The notes under the pieces are model-generated. The model saw only the letters and a program-made list of their open reading frames with translations. It made no database searches and had not been told where the DNA came from. Made by a program: the position numbers and the translations under genes. Shown here piece by piece: positions 1 to 6,871 of a DNA stretch of 54,309 nucleotides (position 1 is its first letter; every line of letters starts with the position of its first letter). Source of the stretch: Acidobacteriota bacterium (GTDB lineage Bacteria; Acidobacteriota; Polarisedimenticolia; Gp22-AA2). The DNA is taken from assembly GCA_018606725.1 (NCBI GenBank), contig JAGYID010000005.1, forward strand, positions 1-54,309. Reading direction: 5' to 3'.

Positions 1-50
1 CACCCGCAGCGGCGAGGACCCGAAACGTATTCGACATACGTTGACGGGTG
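1..50. repeat. Nested inverted repeat at the left edge
   Basis: Bases 24-30 (AACGTAT) and 36-42 (ATACGTT) are perfect 7-base inverted arms around a 5-base loop. They sit inside a second pair, CACCCG at 1-6 and CGGGTG at 45-50. A related GCGAGGAC string occurs at about 12-19 and 58-65. No gene is visible in bases 1-120. The structure lies just past the stop codon of the minus-strand patatin gene, so it could end that operon, but there is no T-tract. It could equally belong to something left of the window. Confidence 0.4.
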
Positions 51-120
51 CGAGCCGCGAGGACGCCCGTCAGGGCGGCCAGATCCGCGGTCGCAGCAGC
101 AGACCGGTGCGAAATCCGGG

Positions 121-1131
121 CTAGATCCCCAGCCGGTGGCGCGCGCCGCCCCTGTCGGGCCGGCGCTCGGCATCGACCGCGGCCTTCCGGGCGCGCCCGA
201 TGGTCGCGGGGCCGAACAGGAAACGGCGCTGCAGATCGAACAGGCGCGTTCGCGCCGCCTGCGCGCCCGGCTCGACGAGGGCGCGGGCGGCCTCGAAGTC
301 GTCGATCGCGTAGGGGCGCTCGAGCGGGACGTTGATCCGCTCGTACTGGCCCGGGCGGAGCAGTCGCCGGGCGATTTCGTGCGCGACGCGCGCCTGGGCG
401 ATCAGCATGTGCTCGTACAGCAGCGTCTTCCACTCCCAGACGCCCATGCGCACCGCCCTGTCGTGAGGGATGCGCTCGGCGCGCTCGCCGGTCCCGACCG
501 ACAGGATCCGCACCCGGTCGAGCGGTTGATGGAAGTAGCTCGCCGCCTCGGTGAGGCCGATCAGCGCCGGGTTGTTGGCGAACAGCCCGCCGTCGACGTG
601 GCTGTCGTCGTCGAGCACCCGGGCCCCAGGGAAGTAGATCGGGGCGGCCGACGATGCCAGGGCGACCGCCCAGGCCGGCTCGTCGCCGTTGCAACGCGCT
701 TCCGCCGCGTGATCGTCCTTCCAGATGCGCGGGTAGGAGTTGGTCAGCTCGTAGCTGGTGAGGCACACCGGGGTCAGCACGTCGTTGAGCGCCCGCTCGC
801 CGAAGATGTCCTGCAGCATCCGGCGCAGCGCCGCGTTGCCGTACTTGGGCCGCACCAGCATCCCGAACCGGCGGGGATGGGCGAAGATCGACGCGCCGCG
901 CTCGAGGACGAGATCGAGGATCCGGCGCGCCGGCAGCCCGAATGCCAGCGCCAGCCCGATCATGCCGCCGCTGCTGGTGCCGACAATCAGGTCGAACTGG
1001 TCGGCGATCCGGACGTGCAGCAGCTCCTCGATGGTGGTCAGGAACGAGGCGATGAACAGGCCGCGGGCGCCGCCGCCGTCCAGGGCGAGTACACGAAACA
1101 CCTTCTCCTGCAACGGTTCTCTGGGAATCAT
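121..1131 (-). CDS. Patatin-like phospholipase / acyl hydrolase
   Basis: Predicted Ser-Asp dyad lipid acyl hydrolase of the patatin family, about 336 residues. Visible marks are the oxyanion-hole motif GGGARG (about residues 19-24), the nucleophile elbow GTSSGG (Ser about 53) and the catalytic Asp in VDGGLFANNP (about 180). The start is placed at the ATG at 1131, which has a GAGG six bases upstream and begins just before the conserved core. An in-frame ATG at 1221 would add 30 residues but has no ribosome site. It is the last gene of the minus-strand glycolysis operon, about 150 bases after the phosphofructokinase stop. No signal peptide is evident, so it is probably cytoplasmic. The lipid substrate cannot be told from sequence. 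Confidence 0.85.
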   Translation of the reverse strand: MIPREPLQEKVFRVLALDGGGARGLFIASFLTTIEELLHVRIADQFDLIVGTSSGGMIGLALAFGLPARRILDLVLERGASIFAHPRRFGMLVRPKYGNAALRRMLQDIFGERALNDVLTPVCLTSYELTNSYPRIWKDDHAAEARCNGDEPAWAVALASSAAPIYFPGARVLDDDSHVDGGLFANNPALIGLTEAASYFHQPLDRVRILSVGTGERAERIPHDRAVRMGVWEWKTLLYEHMLIAQARVAHEIARRLLRPGQYERINVPLERPYAIDDFEAARALVEPGAQAARTRLFDLQRRFLFGPATIGRARKAAVDAERRPDRGGARHRLGI

Positions 1132-1282
1132 GGGGAGCCTCGTGGACGAATATGGCTCGTCCGCGGCGCTCCCGCCATGAGCGCGCGGGGCCGGCCGCGC
1201 CGCCGCGCCGAAACTGGTCATCGGTCGCGGTGCGCCGGCGTCAAGAGGATGCCGCCCGGATGGTTCGTCCGTTGTCGCCGGC

Positions 1283-2479
1283 TCAGATGAACAGCGGCTT
1301 GCCGAGAAGCTCCGTGAACTTGGGGCGGAAGCGGGCGGTGTCGTACAGCGTCGCCACGTCGACGGTGCGCGCCCCGCGCGCCGGGTCCGGCAGGGCGGCG
1401 TGTCCGTAGACGCCGCCCTGGAGGCACACCATCCGGTCGCTCTTGCCCTGCGCGATCAGCTCGACCGCCAGGGTGCCGAAGACGTTGGCGACGATCTTGT
1501 CGAGGGCGTCCGGGTCGCCGCTTCGCAGGTCGTAGGTGATGTCCTGGGGTCGGGTCGGCAGTCCGGTGGCGCGGCTGATGGCTTCGGCGAGGGCGTCGCC
1601 GACGTTCATCTTCTTGCGGTGGCCATAGGCGTCCGGCGCGCCGATCTCCTGGAGGCTGCCGCCCTTCCACATCGCCCCCTCGGAACACAGCACCAGGGCG
1701 TAACGGCTGGAGTTGCCCGCGTGATCCCGCGCCACGGCGGCGCACAGGGCTTCGAGATCGAAGCGGTGCTCCGGGATGAGGCAGCGAACGTCCGAAATCG
1801 CCATCGCCGTCCCGAGCGCGGTGAATCCGGCGTTGCGTCCGAAGATCCGGAACACCCCGACGGTCTCGTGCGAGCCGAGGTGGGTCCGCTGCCGGTTGAT
1901 GAAGGCATCGGCGCGGGTGAGGGCGGTCTTGAAGCCGAGGGCGTACTCGGTGCCGCGCACGTCGTTGTCCATCGTCTTCGGGATGCCGACGACCGGGAAG
2001 CCGCGCGCGCTGAGGGTGTGGGCGTAGCCCAGGGTGTCGTCGCCGCCGATCGCCACCAGACACTCGATGCCGGCGCGCATCATGTTGTCGATCACCTGGT
2101 CGGTCAGGTCGAACAGATCGTCGCGCCCGTCGACCCGCGGCAGCTCCGAGTGCCGCGCCCGCAGCGCGTCCGGCAGCTCCTCGAGACCGATCCGGTCCGG
2201 GCGGGTCCGCGACGAGTGCAGGAATGTCCCGCCGGTGCGGTCGACCCGGCGCACGATCTCGTCGGTCAGAGGCAGTGCGAAGCCGGTCGGGTCGCCCGAC
2301 CCGGCCGTCGCGCCGTCCAGGTGCACGACCCCCTTCCAGCCCCGCCGGATGCCGATGACGTCGGCGTCCCCGCTCCCTTTCCGGAGCCAGCCGCGGTCGC
2401 CGGCCGCCCGGTAGACCGACTTGATGGCGGCGTTCAGTCCGGGGACGTCGCCGCCGCCCGTCAGCACCCCGAGGCGCAT
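1283..2479 (-). CDS. pfp: Pyrophosphate-type 6-phosphofructokinase
   Basis: Phosphofructokinase of about 398 residues, interconverting fructose 6-phosphate and fructose 1,6-bisphosphate. The N-terminal TGGGDVPGLN is the phosphoryl-donor loop. Two specificity positions point to pyrophosphate rather than ATP: the second Asp in GGDDT (about residues 145-149) and the Lys in PKTMDND (about 167-173). These are the residues known to separate PPi from ATP enzymes in this family. The ATG at 2479 is preferred because GAGGGG lies just upstream. A GTG at 2491 would overlap the aldolase stop as GTGA and add four residues. A PPi enzyme is reversible, so the operon could serve glycolysis and gluconeogenesis. 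Confidence 0.88.
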   Translation of the reverse strand: MRLGVLTGGGDVPGLNAAIKSVYRAAGDRGWLRKGSGDADVIGIRRGWKGVVHLDGATAGSGDPTGFALPLTDEIVRRVDRTGGTFLHSSRTRPDRIGLEELPDALRARHSELPRVDGRDDLFDLTDQVIDNMMRAGIECLVAIGGDDTLGYAHTLSARGFPVVGIPKTMDNDVRGTEYALGFKTALTRADAFINRQRTHLGSHETVGVFRIFGRNAGFTALGTAMAISDVRCLIPEHRFDLEALCAAVARDHAGNSSRYALVLCSEGAMWKGGSLQEIGAPDAYGHRKKMNVGDALAEAISRATGLPTRPQDITYDLRSGDPDALDKIVANVFGTLAVELIAQGKSDRMVCLQGGVYGHAALPDPARGARTVDVATLYDTARFRPKFTELLGKPLFI

Positions 2480-2487
2480 GCCGCCCC

Positions 2488-3870
2488 TCACCCGGCCGGG
2501 GAGATCCGGCGCAGCAGCAGCGGCTGCTTGCCGGCGACCCCGAGCTTCTCATAGAGAAACGCGAACTTGGTCCGCAGCGCCTCGCGCAGCGCCGCCCGCA
2601 CCCCTTCCGGCAGATCCCAGGTCTGCGCCTTGAACGGCCCCCAGGTTTTCTTGCGCGTCTTGTAATGGAACTGCTCCGCGGTCATGCCGGGGGTGCGCTC
2701 GGCGGCGCAGTGCGTCTCCGCCCAGGCGTACATCTCGGTCCGCAGCGCCCGCGGGAACTCCGGATGGTCGAGAAGGATGTTCTGGAACTCGGTCGCCAGG
2801 TGCACTTCGGCCGCGCCGTGCTTCGGGAACTCCCCGAAGGCCTCGGCCGGCAGGGTGCTGGCGCCATGCTGCACGGCGCCGGCGAGGCCGTACTCGCGCC
2901 GGGCGATGTCCGAGATGGTCCGCAGGCAGTCGAAATCGATCTTGACCTTGGCGACCGTCCCGTCGGGGAGCACCACGCCGCCGTGCGACGTGCCGGTCTG
3001 GATCGAGATCTTGCTGACCCCGGCGGCGCGGGAGGAGGGGGCGGTCCGCCGCGCGAACGCCTCGCGGAAGCCGTCCATGAAGGCGCGGAACTCCTCCGGC
3101 GTCGAATTGCGGCCGCCGACCTCGCCGATCTCGCCGCCGACGGAGACGGTCACGCCCGGCGGCTGCTCCTGGCGCACCAGCGCCGTCAGCTCGGCCTGCA
3201 CCTCGAAGTTGTCGCGCTGCTGCTCGCGGACGCCCGGCCGCTCGAGCACGACCAGGGTCGAGGCGTCGATGTCGATGTTGAGGAAGCCGGCGCGGACCGC
3301 GTCGGCGACCAGCGCGCGCAAGGCGCGCAACTCGGCGTCGCGCGCCGCGCCGCCGGCGTGGTACTTCTTCGCGTTCACCTGGAAGTGGTCCCCCTGGATG
3401 AACACCGGGCCGGTCAGCCCCTCGCGCAGGCAGGCGGCCAGCACCACGGTGGCGTACTCGTCGGGGGTCTGGGATGCGTAGGACATCTCCGAGCGCGCCA
3501 GCTCGAAGATGACCGGCCCGGCCTCCAGATCGCGGGCGGCGCGCGCCGCGGCGCGCGCCGCGTCATAGGCCATGCCGCGCAGGTTGAGGGCCGGCGTCGT
3601 GAATCCTCCGACTTCGCCGCGCCCCATCGCCTCGTAGAGCGGCTGGATCGAGGCAGGTCGAAGGCCGCGCAGCCGGGCCAGCTCGCGGATGACCCGGCGG
3701 GCGGCGGCCGTCGCGTCGGCGTCGCCAAACACCGCCAGTTGCGCCAGCCGATCCATGGCGGGGCCCTGCAGCGCCTCCGGGTGATGCAGGGTCACGACGC
3801 CCTGCGCCGAAACCTCGAACTCGTTCTTGAACGGGTCGAACAGCGCGAGCGTCATGGTCGGGCCGGTCAC
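2488..3870 (-). CDS. Class II fructose-bisphosphate aldolase family protein
   Basis: Zinc-dependent aldolase family, 460 residues, longer than the usual 280-360. Recognisable parts are the Asp-His pair in FIQGDHFQ, NIDIDAS, the glycine-rich SVGGEIGEVGG, GTSHGG and VQHGAST, which supply the expected metal and phosphate ligands. The GTG start at 3870 has GGAGGA seven bases upstream; an ATG five codons later is possible. It lies 24 bases after GAPDH and overlaps the alternative GTG of the phosphofructokinase gene. Position between phosphofructokinase and GAPDH fits cleavage of fructose 1,6-bisphosphate to triose phosphates. A tagatose-type or other ketose-bisphosphate substrate is not excluded. 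Confidence 0.82.
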   Translation of the reverse strand: MTGPTMTLALFDPFKNEFEVSAQGVVTLHHPEALQGPAMDRLAQLAVFGDADATAAARRVIRELARLRGLRPASIQPLYEAMGRGEVGGFTTPALNLRGMAYDAARAAARAARDLEAGPVIFELARSEMSYASQTPDEYATVVLAACLREGLTGPVFIQGDHFQVNAKKYHAGGAARDAELRALRALVADAVRAGFLNIDIDASTLVVLERPGVREQQRDNFEVQAELTALVRQEQPPGVTVSVGGEIGEVGGRNSTPEEFRAFMDGFREAFARRTAPSSRAAGVSKISIQTGTSHGGVVLPDGTVAKVKIDFDCLRTISDIARREYGLAGAVQHGASTLPAEAFGEFPKHGAAEVHLATEFQNILLDHPEFPRALRTEMYAWAETHCAAERTPGMTAEQFHYKTRKKTWGPFKAQTWDLPEGVRAALREALRTKFAFLYEKLGVAGKQPLLLRRISPAG

Positions 3871-3894
3871 GGGCGAATCCTCCAGGATGCGATT

Positions 3895-4899
3895 CTAGGT
3901 CATCTCCGCCAGCCGCAACGCCAGATCGACGACGCGGTGCGAATAGCCCCACTCGTTGTCGTACCAGGACAGCACGCGCGCCTGGCGTGGGCCGATCCGG
4001 CGCGTCGACAGGGCGTCGAAGATCGAGCTGTGGGAGTTGCCGATGATGTCGGACGAGACGATCGGCTCGTCGCAGTACTCGAGCACCCGCTTGAGGGCGC
4101 CGCCGGCGGCCTCCTCGACGGCGCGGTTGATCTCCTCGGCGGTCGCCTCGCGCTTGAACTCGACGACCAGGTCGACGACCGATCCGTCGGGCACCGGCAC
4201 CCGGATGGCCAGGCCGTCGAGCCTGCCTTTCAGGTGCGGCAGCACCTTGCCGACCGCCCGCGCCGCGCCGGTGGTGGTCGGGATGATGTTGCGCGCCGCG
4301 GCGCGGGCGCGGCGGAAGTCCTTGTGCGCCACGTCGGCCAGCCGCTGGTCGTTGGTGTAGGCGTGGACCGTGGTCATGAAGCCGCGCTCGATCCCGAACC
4401 GCTCGTCGAGGACGCGCGCCACCGGGGCCAGGCAGTTGGTGGTGCACGACGCGTTCGAGACGATGCGGCACGCCGGCGTCAGGACGTGGTCGTTGACCCC
4501 CAGCACGACGATGGCGTCGACCTCGTCCTTGGGCGGCACGGTCAGGATCACCTTCCTGGCGCCGGCCGCCAGATGCGGCTCGAGCTTCGCCCGCTCGCGC
4601 AGCACGCCGGTCGCCTCGACGACGATGTCGGCGCCGACGGCGGCCCACGGCAGCCGGGCGGGATCGCGCTCCCGGCTCAGCGGGATGCGGCGGCCCGCGA
4701 CGCGCAGCGCCCCCTCCTCCCAGGCGATCTCCTTCTCGAAGATCCCCATCACCGTGTCGTAGCGCAGCAGGTAGGCGAGGTCCTTGGCGGGGAACAGGTC
4801 GTTGATCGCCACGATCTCCATGTCGGTCCGCTCGCTGACGATGCGGAAGATCGTCCGGCCGATGCGGCCGAAGCCGTTGATGCCGATCCGCACGGTCAT
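3895..4899 (-). CDS. gap: Type I glyceraldehyde-3-phosphate dehydrogenase
   Basis: Canonical NAD-dependent GAPDH, 334 residues, the usual family length. It starts with the Rossmann motif INGFGRIGR. Asp34 in AINDLF favours NAD. The catalytic Cys152 lies in SNASCTTNC and His179 in TVHAYTNDQR. The phosphate-site TTTGAA and the C-terminal WYDNEWGYSHRVVDL are intact. The ATG at 4899 overlaps the TGA of the upstream GAPDH-like gene (ATGA), and its strong GGGAGGG ribosome site lies inside that gene's last codons, so the two are probably translationally coupled. Downstream come aldolase and phosphofructokinase in the same operon. Assignment is secure. Confidence 0.95.
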   Translation of the reverse strand: MTVRIGINGFGRIGRTIFRIVSERTDMEIVAINDLFPAKDLAYLLRYDTVMGIFEKEIAWEEGALRVAGRRIPLSRERDPARLPWAAVGADIVVEATGVLRERAKLEPHLAAGARKVILTVPPKDEVDAIVVLGVNDHVLTPACRIVSNASCTTNCLAPVARVLDERFGIERGFMTTVHAYTNDQRLADVAHKDFRRARAAARNIIPTTTGAARAVGKVLPHLKGRLDGLAIRVPVPDGSVVDLVVEFKREATAEEINRAVEEAAGGALKRVLEYCDEPIVSSDIIGNSHSSIFDALSTRRIGPRQARVLSWYDNEWGYSHRVVDLALRLAEMT

Positions 4900-5963
4900 C
4901 GAGATCCCTCCCGGGGGGCGCCCGGCGGTCCTTCCCGGGGGGGCCCCGGCGGCCCTCCACCGTCCATCTGCCGGAAGCGGCCGAGCAGGTCGACGACGCG
5001 CGCCGCATAGGCCCAGCCGTTGTTGAACCAGGCGATCGACTTCACCAAGCTGTCGCCGAGCATCATCGTCGCCAGGGAGTCGAACACCGACGAGTACGGC
5101 GACAGCTCGACGTCGCTCGAGACGATCGGGTCGCCGGTGAACTCGAGGATGCCGTGGTACGGGCCGGCGGCCGCCGTGCGCATGACTTCGTTGACGCCGT
5201 CGCGCGTCGCCGGCTTCTTCGTCCACAGCGTCATGTCGACCAGCGAGCCGTTCGGCAGCGGCACGCGCAGGGCGGAGGCGAACAGCCGGCCGGCGAGCTG
5301 CGGCAGGATGTCCTCCAGCACGGCGGCGGCGTTGGTCTCGGACGGGACGATGTTCTCGGCCGCCGCCCGCGACAGGCGCGGATCGTCGGCCGGCACGTCG
5401 GCGAGACGCTGCGTGCTGGTATAGGCGTGCACGCTGGTCAGGTGCGCCCGCTCGATGCCGTAGGCGTCGTGCAGCGCCGCCAGGACCGGGGCGGCGCAAT
5501 GGGCCGTGCAGGAAGCGTTGCTGACGATCCGATGCCCGGGCTCCAGGCGGTCGTCGTTGACGCCGTAGACGACGGAGATGTCGGGGCGCTGCCGGGGCGG
5601 CGAGCACAGCACTACGCGACGCGCGCCGGCCTCGAGGTGCCGCTCGACCTCGGCGCGCGAGCGATCGCGACCGACCGCCTCGATGACGTAGTCGACGCCG
5701 TAGTCCGACCAGCGCACGTCGCCGGGGTCCTTCGCCTGCAGCAGGGGATACTCGCGGCCCCGGGTGTACAGGCGGCTGTTGGCGCAGGTCACCAGGTCGG
5801 GGAAGCGCCCCAGGATAGTGTCGTAGCGCAGCAGGTAGGCGAGCACCTCGGGATCGGCGATGTCGCAGATCGCCGCGATGCGGATGTCATCGCTGCGGTA
5901 GAGCAGGCGGAACAGGTTCCGACCGATCCGACCGAAGCCCATCAATGCGACGACCGCGGGCAT
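4896..5963 (-). CDS. Divergent GAPDH paralogue (first gene of the glycolysis operon)
   Basis: GAPDH-fold protein, 355 residues, related to its immediate neighbour. It keeps GFGRIGR, Cys152 (SNASCTAHC) and His179 (SVHAYTSTQR), so it is probably still an aldehyde dehydrogenase of this fold. It departs at conserved places: Met for Asn before the nucleotide loop, TAH for TTN after the active Cys, TNAA for TGAA in the phosphate site and FNNGWAYAAR for the usual YDNEWGYSNR. It ends in a Gly-Pro-Arg-Glu-rich tail of about 20 residues made of two similar eight-residue units. The ATG at 5963 has AGGTG upstream; longer in-frame extensions are Arg-rich and unlikely. Substrate could differ from glyceraldehyde 3-phosphate (erythrose 4-phosphate, for example), or it may work with or regulate Gap. 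Confidence 0.85.
   Translation of the reverse strand: MPAVVALMGFGRIGRNLFRLLYRSDDIRIAAICDIADPEVLAYLLRYDTILGRFPDLVTCANSRLYTRGREYPLLQAKDPGDVRWSDYGVDYVIEAVGRDRSRAEVERHLEAGARRVVLCSPPRQRPDISVVYGVNDDRLEPGHRIVSNASCTAHCAAPVLAALHDAYGIERAHLTSVHAYTSTQRLADVPADDPRLSRAAAENIVPSETNAAAVLEDILPQLAGRLFASALRVPLPNGSLVDMTLWTKKPATRDGVNEVMRTAAAGPYHGILEFTGDPIVSSDVELSPYSSVFDSLATMMLGDSLVKSIAWFNNGWAYAARVVDLLGRFRQMDGGGPPGPPREGPPGAPREGSR
4904..4957. repeat. Imperfect GC-only direct repeat at the GAPDH-like/gap junction
   Basis: Two adjacent units of about 25 bases, each with a run of six or seven G followed by CCCGGCGG or CCCCGGCGG, encode the repeated Pro-Gly-Arg-Glu tail of the GAPDH-like protein. The complementary strand carries the ribosome site of gap. 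It looks like a local duplication. Its position just before the coupled start could affect how ribosomes pass between the two genes. Confidence 0.5.
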
Positions 5964-5987
5964 GGCACCTCGGGGAAAATCTTGAGG

Positions 5988-6028
5988 CACCATCTTGGCC
6001 CGTTTGCCGCCCCGGGCGCAAGATGGTG
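5988..6028. promoter_or_regulatory. Long inverted repeat between divergent GAPDH-like and pcm genes
   Basis: CACCATCTTG (5988-5997) and CAAGATGGTG (6019-6028) are perfect 10-base inverted arms. A second set, GCCCG (5998-6002) and CGGGC (6013-6017), lies just inside. The element is near the middle of the 92-base gap between the divergent start codons at 5963 and 6056. That is where an operator controlling the glycolysis operon would be expected. It could also fold as an RNA hairpin in either leader. No matching regulator is encoded nearby. Confidence 0.45.
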
Positions 6029-6055
6029 GTGGTCGCGACCCATCCGGAGACTCCC

Positions 6056-6793
6056 ATGAAGACACTTGCATCCCGGACCGCCGTCCGGTGGCTCCTCCTC
6101 CTGCTCGTCGTCGTCGCGTCTGGCTGGGCAGCCGAACCGCCGGCCGGGCCGACCGCACTCGCCGGCGATCCGTTCCTCGAGCCGCGGCGTCGCCTGGTGG
6201 AGGATCTGCGCCGCCACGGCATCCGCAACGAGACGGTCCTGGCCGCGATGCTGCGGGTGCCGCGGCACCGCTTCGTGCCGGGAGACATCCGCAGCCTCGC
6301 CTACGAGGACCGGCCGCTGCCGATCGGCCTCGACCAGACCATCTCGCAGCCGTACGTCGTCGCCTTCATGACCGAGGTGGTGCGCCCCTCTCCAGGCGAC
6401 AGGGTCCTCGAGATCGGCACCGGCTCGGGATACCAGGCGGCGATCCTCGCCGAGCTGGTGAAGGAGGTCGACACCATCGAGATCATTCCCGAGCTGGCGG
6501 CGCGGGCCTCGACGACCCTGCGCGATCTCGGCTACCGCAACATCCGCACGCGGGTCGGCGACGGCTACCTCGGCTGGCCGGAGCGCGCCCCGTTCGACGC
6601 CATCGTGGTCACCGCGGCGCCGCCCGAGGTGCCCGCAGCGCTCGTCGCGCAGCTGGCGGTCGGCGGCCGGATGGTGGTGCCGGTCGGCACCGGGGACCAG
6701 GAGCTGCGCCTGATCACCCGGCACGCCGACGGCACCACCGAGAAGACCCTCATCCCGGTCCGCTTCGTGCCGATGGTCAAGCCGCGGGAGTGA
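6056..6793 (+). CDS. pcm: Exported protein-L-isoaspartate O-methyltransferase
   Basis: SAM-dependent methyltransferase, 245 residues, that starts repair of isoaspartyl residues in aged proteins. The SAM loop VLEIGTGSGYQ (about 117-127) and the substrate-side DQTISQP (about 93-99) are clear family signatures. The N-terminus has two Arg and a hydrophobic stretch (about residues 12-23) ending near SGWAAE, a Sec-type signal peptide. The enzyme is therefore predicted to be periplasmic or membrane-anchored rather than cytosolic. The ATG at 6056 follows CCGGAGACTCCC. It is divergent from the glycolysis operon and shares the inverted repeat at 5988-6028. Supply of SAM outside the cytoplasm is an open question. 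Confidence 0.9.
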   Translation: MKTLASRTAVRWLLLLLVVVASGWAAEPPAGPTALAGDPFLEPRRRLVEDLRRHGIRNETVLAAMLRVPRHRFVPGDIRSLAYEDRPLPIGLDQTISQPYVVAFMTEVVRPSPGDRVLEIGTGSGYQAAILAELVKEVDTIEIIPELAARASTTLRDLGYRNIRTRVGDGYLGWPERAPFDAIVVTAAPPEVPAALVAQLAVGGRMVVPVGTGDQELRLITRHADGTTEKTLIPVRFVPMVKPRE

Positions 6794-6822
6794 GTCGCGG
6801 GATCGAAATCGACCGGGAGCGG

Positions 6823-6850
6823 TTGACCCGGGGCGCCCCGTGCATAACTT
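6823..6850 (+). promoter_or_regulatory. Possible sigma70-type promoter for the zinc-ribbon membrane protein
   Basis: TTGACC (6823-6828), 16-base spacer, TAACTT (6845-6850). It stands about 22 bases before the start codon at 6872, between the pcm stop and the next gene. The -10 element matches moderately. It suggests the next gene has its own transcript. Confidence 0.4.
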
Positions 6851-6871
6851 GGAGTAATCGGAGGTGTGCCG

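Noticed and set aside
2665-5010. 781-codon plus-strand frame opposite aldolase and gap
   Set aside because: Antisense to two conserved enzymes, with no motif of its own.
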